49,390 bases of DNA. Source: a virus. Within the stretch, counting starts at the first letter, position 1. Each line of letters opens with the position of its first letter. The stretch is from positions 1-49,390 of IMG/VR virus record IMGVR_UViG_3300046488_000055, one strand, 5' to 3'. This document shows positions 45,207 to 49,390 of this stretch, in pieces. The position numbers and the translations under genes were made by a program. The notes beneath the pieces are model-generated. The model was given only the letters and a program-made list of their open reading frames with translations, made no database searches and was not told the DNA's origin.

Positions 45207-47241
45207 TGCCTTCACCGCATATGACACTGAAACAACAGGCGTCAATAAAGGCGCTCAAATTATCGGCTTCTCTATCGCTATTGATGTGGACGTCGGCTAT
45301 TACGTTGTTCTCTCGTATTGGGACACCAAAACAAAAACGCTTATCAATCTAGAAACTCTTAAAGGCGCAAAAGCCTTCATAAGAACGCTAATAGGGCGCC
45401 AACTCATATGTCAAAACGCGCCTTTTGATTGCGCTAAAACTTTTGAAAACTTTGGCATTGAACTCATGCCATATGTCCATACAGATACTCTAATCTTAGG
45501 ACATCTTCTCAATGAAAATCGTAGTAACGGACTCAAGGAACGCGGTGTCGAACTCTACGGAGAAGACGCCAGAGCGGAGCAGGCAGCCATGAAAGAAAGC
45601 GTAGCCAGGAATGGCGGAGTCCTAACAAAAGCCTGCTACGAGCTCTATAAGGCTGATGTAGACCTCATAGCACACTATGGTGCCAAAGACGCCATACTCA
45701 CCTTAAAAGTCTTCTATAACGACGTACCGATTCTCTACGAAGAAGGTTTAGATCAATTTTTCTATGAAGATGAATCTATGCCTCTTCTCCGTGGACCTAC
45801 CTATGACATGAACACGACAGGGCTTAAAGTAGACCCAGTAAAACTACAAACCCTAAAAGCCGAACTAGAAGCTGAGTGCGCAGAAGGTATTGCGTTCATC
45901 AACGATGAAGTACGCGAACACGTTAAGAAAAAATACCCTGGTACTGGAAAAACTAATCACTTTAATGTTGGTGCGACTCAGCAACTCGCATGGCTCCTAT
46001 TCATTGAGCTAGAAAACGATTTTAATACACTAACTAAAGGTGGTAAAGAAGTTTGTAAAGCATTAGAACTTCCAATCCCATATGCTATTGGAGCAAAAAA
46101 TGATTTTATTCAGATGTGTAGAGAGCGTAAAGGCTATATTTATAAGCCAGCGGGTATTAATAAGAAAACAGGAAAACCTACACGACCTGGTAAAATTGGA
46201 GACCCTTGGCAGTATCTCGCCTGTGGTAGAGAAACACTCGCAAAACTAGCCAATAAGTATAAATGGGTAGAGCGCCTCCTAGCTTATAAGAAGAGCCTAA
46301 AGATCTTAAATACCTACGTGGAAGGTATTCAAACTAAAATGACTTATAACATCATTCGTCCTAGCTTCCTGCAACATGGTACGACCTCTGGACGCTATTC
46401 CAGTAAAACACCTAATTTCCAAAATCTACCCAAAGACGATAAACGCGTAAAAGCGTGTATCGTGTCACGACCTGGAAAAGTCTTTGTGGGCGCCGATTAT
46501 GATCAACTAGAGCCTAGAGTGTTCGCTAGTGTGAGTAAAGACAAAAGTTTACTTGACTGCTTTAAAAGAGGAGATGACTTCTATTCTGTGGTAGGCGCAC
46601 CAATATTTAAGAAAAGAGGATTATCACTAAAGAAAGACGATCCGAACTCATTTGCTAAGAAATTTCCAGCATTAAGAGACTTATCCAAGAAAGTACCACT
46701 CGCTGCCACATATGGCACAACTGCTTTTAAGATGGGACCGATGTTAGGTAAAACCACAGAAGAGGCACAAACTATCATCGATACGTATTTTGAGAATTTC
46801 CCAGGTGTATATACCTTCATGATTGCGTCACATGAGCAGGCTAAAACAACAGGTAAAGTCTACAGCCTATATGGGAGACCACGTAGGATTCCAGATGCAA
46901 TGCAAATCCCTCAATTATTTGGAAATGCGGAACACGCAAAACTTGATTACGTATGGAGAAGTCTTTTGAATCTCTCTGTAAATCATCGCGTACAAAGCAG
47001 CGGCGCCTCTATCATGAATAGGGCGGCTATCGCCTGTTGGAATGAGATTAACGCTAGAGGCTGGACAGAAGTAAAAATAATACTTCAGGTCCACGATGAG
47101 CTAATTCTCGAAGGTCCAGAGCATCTCGAAGATGAAATGAAGGAAGTCCTTAAAACTGCTATGGAAAACACTACAATACTCCCAGGTGTCGATTTAACAG
47201 CAAAACCCGCAAGTGCTCGAAATCTCTCTGATTTAAAATAA
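45133..47241 (+). CDS. family A DNA polymerase
   Basis: A 702-residue replicative polymerase. The N-terminal 3'-5' exonuclease is intact: YDTETTG, ICQNAPFDCAKTF and YGAKDAILTLK. Motif A is DYDQLEPRV (Asp455), motif B is R515-x3-K519-x3-L523-x3-Y527, and motif C is VHDEL (HDE 654-656). There is no 5'-3' exonuclease domain. The residue equivalent to E. coli Phe762 is Leu523. ATG 45133 has AGGAG 8 nt upstream; a GTG at 45124 would overlap that site and is rejected. Confidence 0.92.
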   Translation: MEKLVIIKTLKQLEDLRLHLENHPDAFTAYDTETTGVNKGAQIIGFSIAIDVDVGYYVVLSYWDTKTKTLINLETLKGAKAFIRTLIGRQLICQNAPFDCAKTFENFGIELMPYVHTDTLILGHLLNENRSNGLKERGVELYGEDARAEQAAMKESVARNGGVLTKACYELYKADVDLIAHYGAKDAILTLKVFYNDVPILYEEGLDQFFYEDESMPLLRGPTYDMNTTGLKVDPVKLQTLKAELEAECAEGIAFINDEVREHVKKKYPGTGKTNHFNVGATQQLAWLLFIELENDFNTLTKGGKEVCKALELPIPYAIGAKNDFIQMCRERKGYIYKPAGINKKTGKPTRPGKIGDPWQYLACGRETLAKLANKYKWVERLLAYKKSLKILNTYVEGIQTKMTYNIIRPSFLQHGTTSGRYSSKTPNFQNLPKDDKRVKACIVSRPGKVFVGADYDQLEPRVFASVSKDKSLLDCFKRGDDFYSVVGAPIFKKRGLSLKKDDPNSFAKKFPALRDLSKKVPLAATYGTTAFKMGPMLGKTTEEAQTIIDTYFENFPGVYTFMIASHEQAKTTGKVYSLYGRPRRIPDAMQIPQLFGNAEHAKLDYVWRSLLNLSVNHRVQSSGASIMNRAAIACWNEINARGWTEVKIILQVHDELILEGPEHLEDEMKEVLKTAMENTTILPGVDLTAKPASARNLSDLK

Positions 47242-47242
47242 C

Positions 47243-47271
47243 TTGACTATTTCCCTCCACTAAGAGATACT
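47243..47271 (+). promoter_or_regulatory. promoter after the polymerase gene
   Basis: TTGACT (47243-47248), a 17-bp spacer and GATACT (47266-47271), start near 47278, followed by AAGGGAG before the ATG at 47295. Confidence 0.6.
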
Positions 47272-47294
47272 CATTAAAAGGTAAGGGAGATTAT

Positions 47295-47483
47295 ATGAAT
47301 ATAACAGAACGCATCGAGATGGTATTAGAGGCTATTAAAGGATCGAAAGCAAGAGCACAAGCTGCTAGAGCTAAAGGAGAGCTAAAAGACTATGCTATAG
47401 CTATGGAAGATGTAATTGCTTTAGAGGCGACGCTAGTAGGAGAAGCAGAAATCTTGGTGGATGAAATCAAGAAAGCTGCATAA
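47295..47483 (+). CDS. small helical protein, 62 aa
   Basis: A monocistronic gene with its own promoter. The product is entirely helical and charged (ERIEMVLEAIKGSKARAQA, ALEATLVGEAEILVDEIKK). No family is recognised. It is followed by a 155-bp AT-rich gap with inverted repeats. Confidence 0.7.
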   Translation: MNITERIEMVLEAIKGSKARAQAARAKGELKDYAIAMEDVIALEATLVGEAEILVDEIKKAA

Positions 47484-47525
47484 TTTCAATTAGTTGTAGC
47501 TTTATTTGCATGAATTTTGGATAGG

Positions 47526-47602
47526 ATTACACTATGTAATTTCATATATTTACTAATAATGTAAATAATAATCTAAAATAATAGAATATTTTACTATTCT
47601 AT
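47526..47602. repeat. three successive AT-rich inverted repeats
   Basis: ATTAC-actat-GTAAT (47526-47540), TATTTAC-taataat-GTAAATA (47547-47567) and ATAGAATA-ttttac-TATTCTAT (47581-47602) lie in tandem in a gap with no gene (47484-47638). The last abuts the -35 of the promoter at 47604. Operators or a replication-origin element are both possible. Confidence 0.6.
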
Positions 47603-47603
47603 A

Positions 47604-47632
47604 TTGACACTATTCCATTTTTATGGGATAGT
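47604..47632 (+). promoter_or_regulatory. promoter giving a second leaderless mRNA
   Basis: TTGACA (47604-47609), a 17-bp spacer and GATAGT (47627-47632). The predicted start, 47639, is the A of the ATG, with no Shine-Dalgarno sequence at a normal distance. Confidence 0.65.
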
Positions 47633-47638
47633 TGATGT

Positions 47639-48040
47639 ATGAACAATGCTTTAGTAAAAATTAAAAACATAATCGCAAGAATCAGAGGAGCTTTTCCTAG
47701 TTCTTTGCCCCAAGGAGTAACTGAGTTTAACGCTTGGTCTCAATCAATCATAGATACATATGCCCCTCCGATGGATGAGCGATCTGTACGCTTTAGCCTT
47801 TGTGCGCTATTAATGCGCTTAGGACAAACAGAAGCTTATAAGCCAAAAAGATACTTCGCGCTAGCCATACACAAAGGAGCCGCAAGCCAAATTGCAGCTT
47901 ATGTTATGGAAGATATTAAGAACGAACAAAAAGCGGAATATGACAAGCAAGTCGCCGCAGAAGCCGCAGCAAAATTAGAAGCTACCACAACACCCCAGGT
48001 AGCTGACGATGTCCACCCAATACAAAACGCCCCAGTTTAA
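47639..48040 (+). CDS. hypothetical protein, 133 aa
   Basis: A protein with IIARIRGAFPSSLPQGVTEFN (split: IIARIRGAF, PQGVTEFNAWSQSIIDTY), DERSVRFSLCALLMRLG and an Ala/Glu-rich helical C-terminus. It looks like a common small phage protein in replication or early regions; function unknown. It opens the last operon from a leaderless promoter and overlaps the next gene by 32 bp. Confidence 0.7.
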   Translation: MNNALVKIKNIIARIRGAFPSSLPQGVTEFNAWSQSIIDTYAPPMDERSVRFSLCALLMRLGQTEAYKPKRYFALAIHKGAASQIAAYVMEDIKNEQKAEYDKQVAAEAAAKLEATTTPQVADDVHPIQNAPV

Positions 48041-48407
48041 AAAACTACAAGAAAAATGGTACAAGAAGTTGAAAGACGAAGGCTTTAACGATATTGAAAA
48101 AGGCGAGGACACGTTAATGGTTTGTAATTCAACTGCTTTTAGAAAATCTAGGTATCCCATCGAATCTTATAACGCTAAAGTTAGATATTTTGCCTTAGCA
48201 GGACAATTCCTAAACGATAATAAATTTGAGACTCGAAAAGATAAAATTGTCTGGGAACTACATACTAATGGTAAAAGCACTAGAGAAATTGAAACTGAAC
48301 TCAAACGCAGAAAAATCTTAAACCCTTCTCGTGATATGACTAATAAAATCATCAGACGCCTAGCAAAGGAAATGCTTAAAAAATATGACCTCTCCGACGA
48401 CCTTTGA
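48009..48407 (+). CDS. putative DNA-binding phage protein, 132 aa
   Basis: A very basic protein (FKKLQEKWYKKLKDEGFND) with a helical second half reading like an HTH: KIVWELHTNGKSTREIETEL followed by KRRKILNPSRDMTNKIIRRL. Phage proteins of this shape occur near replication or packaging genes. DNA binding is inferred. It overlaps both neighbours. Confidence 0.65.
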   Translation: MSTQYKTPQFKKLQEKWYKKLKDEGFNDIEKGEDTLMVCNSTAFRKSRYPIESYNAKVRYFALAGQFLNDNKFETRKDKIVWELHTNGKSTREIETELKRRKILNPSRDMTNKIIRRLAKEMLKKYDLSDDL

Positions 48408-48840
48408 CCGAAAAAGTCTCATAGAAATTAGAGACTACCAACTAAATGACCGAAATTTTATTCTTGCAACCTGGCTGCGAGGCTTATACTACGGGGATAC
48501 TTTCTTCGGTGAAGTTCCGAAGGACATATTCATGGAATCTTATCATGTAATATTAGAGCGTTATCTAGATCGAGAAGGCGTGAGAGTTAAGATAGCCTGC
48601 CTAAAAGATGATCCCGACGTTATACTAGGATATGCAGCATTCCGCACCATTCCTATTCATGGCGATCCCACCCAGGTGTTAGATTGGATCTTTGTGAAAA
48701 GCTCTTGGCGGCATATTGGTATTGGTAAGTCTTTAATACCTTCACAATTACGCGCCTTTACGCACGCTACTAAATCTGGGCTATCAATTGCAAAGACAAA
48801 ATACCCACATCTTATCTATAACCCTTTTATCTTCGGATAA
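48385..48840 (+). CDS. GNAT-family acetyltransferase
   Basis: A 151-residue protein with EIRDYQLNDRNFILATWLRG, then VKIACLKDDPDVILGYAAF (strands 2-3) and VLDWIFVKSSWRHIGIGKSL, where RHIGIGKSL is the acetyl-CoA-binding Q/R-x-x-G-x-G/A loop. It is more convincing than the GNAT-like protein at 10.6 kb. The substrate is unknown. It overlaps the preceding gene by 23 bp. Confidence 0.75.
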   Translation: MTSPTTFDRKSLIEIRDYQLNDRNFILATWLRGLYYGDTFFGEVPKDIFMESYHVILERYLDREGVRVKIACLKDDPDVILGYAAFRTIPIHGDPTQVLDWIFVKSSWRHIGIGKSLIPSQLRAFTHATKSGLSIAKTKYPHLIYNPFIFG

Positions 48841-48867
48841 TTAACCCGCCCCTGAAAGGAGCAACAT

Positions 48868-49128
48868 ATGGCAAAAGCCAAAGCCCAACAAGTAAAAGTA
48901 GACCTACCAGCTACAGAAGTAAAACCAGAGGAGAAAGCTAGAACACTCCAAGACATTCAATCTGAGTTTTCTGCATTATGTACTAGAGCAGGACATCTGA
49001 CATATCAAGCATTTACATTTCAAAAGGATGTAGATCTTCTAAATAACCGTATGCGCGAACTTAACTTTGAAGCAGCCGCTCTACAAGGCGCTAAAGTAGG
49101 CGAGAAACAGGCGGACGCAAATGGGTAA
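48868..49128 (+). CDS. coiled-coil hypothetical protein, 86 aa
   Basis: A Lys/Ala-rich start (AKAKAQQVKVDLPATEVKP) is followed by a helical segment (LQDIQSEFSALCTRAGHLT, DLLNNRMRELNFEAAALQ). AAAGGAG lies 6-7 nt before the ATG. Such proteins are frequent in phage late/early junctions; no function is recognised. It overlaps the last gene by 8 bp. Confidence 0.65.
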   Translation: MAKAKAQQVKVDLPATEVKPEEKARTLQDIQSEFSALCTRAGHLTYQAFTFQKDVDLLNNRMRELNFEAAALQGAKVGEKQADANG

Positions 49129-49384
49129 GCCCGTAATCTACGCTCAGTTCCATACAACCTTTTTCATCCCAGGTGTCACTAATGGCGGAAATATGAAAAC
49201 CACCCTTACGCCTGGTAGCAGTTCATTACGTAATCTAGAGATGAATCTAGAAGACAATGGTATGCTGCTACTAGAGTGGACAGACGGAGGTTTTAGACAT
49301 CGCTATCGTGTAGCTGCTGCTAACATCATTGGAGTCAAAGAGGAGTCCACACGCGTCGTTAAAGCCGAAATTAATGGCGCGTAA
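49121..49384 (+). CDS. hypothetical protein, 87 aa
   Basis: A small beta-rich protein (VIYAQFHTTFFIPGVTNGG, MLLLEWTDGGFRHRYRVAA, NIIGVKEES) of a type seen after terminase- or polymerase-proximal small genes in phages. It ends 6 bp before the window edge. Function unknown. Confidence 0.65.
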   Translation: MGKPVIYAQFHTTFFIPGVTNGGNMKTTLTPGSSSLRNLEMNLEDNGMLLLEWTDGGFRHRYRVAAANIIGVKEESTRVVKAEINGA

Positions 49385-49390
49385 AATAAT

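Noticed and set aside
45124-47241. Polymerase start at GTG 45124
   Set aside because: That GTG overlaps the AGGAG site that serves the ATG at 45133 at a normal 8-nt spacing.
1-49390. tRNA or rRNA genes, integrase, transposase or attachment sites
   Set aside because: None was recognised when reading both strands; absence of an integrase here does not exclude one outside the window.

Overview
The window is a dense, AT-leaning tailed-phage (or prophage) genome segment. Genes are packed with 1-8 bp overlaps, strong Shine-Dalgarno sites and long co-directional runs. No integrase, terminase, portal or complete capsid gene lies inside it. The virion set (beta-propeller nozzle-like protein, Gln/Ala-rich ejection proteins, a 1608-residue polyvalent internal protein, no tape measure, sheath or tail tube) points to a short-tailed, podovirus-like particle. 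The host cannot be read directly. A lipoprotein with a Cys-rich 'D-x-N-x-N' segment and a short collagen-like tail (29.0-29.5 kb), a phage-borne DksA and a secreted trypsin-like protease recall Bdellovibrionota-type deltaproteobacteria, but that is a weak inference.

Layout. (1) 1-0.3 kb: the 3' end of a gene entering from the left, closed by a strong terminator. (2) 0.35-3.65 kb: an accessory strip with a GIY-YIG homing endonuclease, small unknown genes, an Ala-rich tandem-repeat protein, an XRE-type HTH protein and an endonuclease VII homologue behind a structured leader. (3) 3.65-27.5 kb, plus strand: two paralogous structural proteins, an Fn3-adaptor fusion, fibre and nozzle proteins, three ejection proteins, then a long run of tail-fibre and adhesin genes ending in a coiled-coil/membrane protein. 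(4) 27.6-33.7 kb, minus strand: small genes, a T4-type lysozyme with two lipoproteins, a Fis-like protein, a hexapeptide beta-helix protein, DksA, a UvsW-like helicase split into two ORFs, and a secreted trypsin-like protease. (5) 33.7-34.4 kb: a divergent control region with a leftward promoter and structured leader, operator-like inverted repeats, and a rightward promoter feeding a short hairpin RNA plus terminator. (6) 34.4-49.4 kb, plus strand: small membrane proteins, then a replication/recombination block with a RecA-like protein, SbcD/SbcC, HNH nuclease, 3'-5' exonuclease, lytic transglycosylase, metallopeptidase, dATP/dGTP diphosphohydrolase-like protein, ssDNA-binding protein, AEP primase-DnaB-type helicase fusion, family A DNA polymerase and small accessory genes.

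How it fits together. A RecA/UvsX-like recombinase, SbcCD (gp46/47-like), a UvsW-like helicase and an endonuclease VII (gp49-like) form the same functional kit that T4 uses for recombination-dependent replication. Here the kit sits beside a PolA-type polymerase and a primase-helicase. About a dozen sigma70-like promoters share a 16-17 bp spacer and an unusual -10 (TATTCT, TATCCT or GATACT). Two of them place the predicted transcription start exactly on the A of an ATG, predicting leaderless mRNAs. The endonuclease VII gene appears to use a CTG start, and its ribosome-binding site can be sequestered by an upstream sequence that doubles as the -10 of a local promoter. This resembles the T4 gene 49 / I-TevI translational switch. 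All identifications come from reading motifs by eye; no database search was run.
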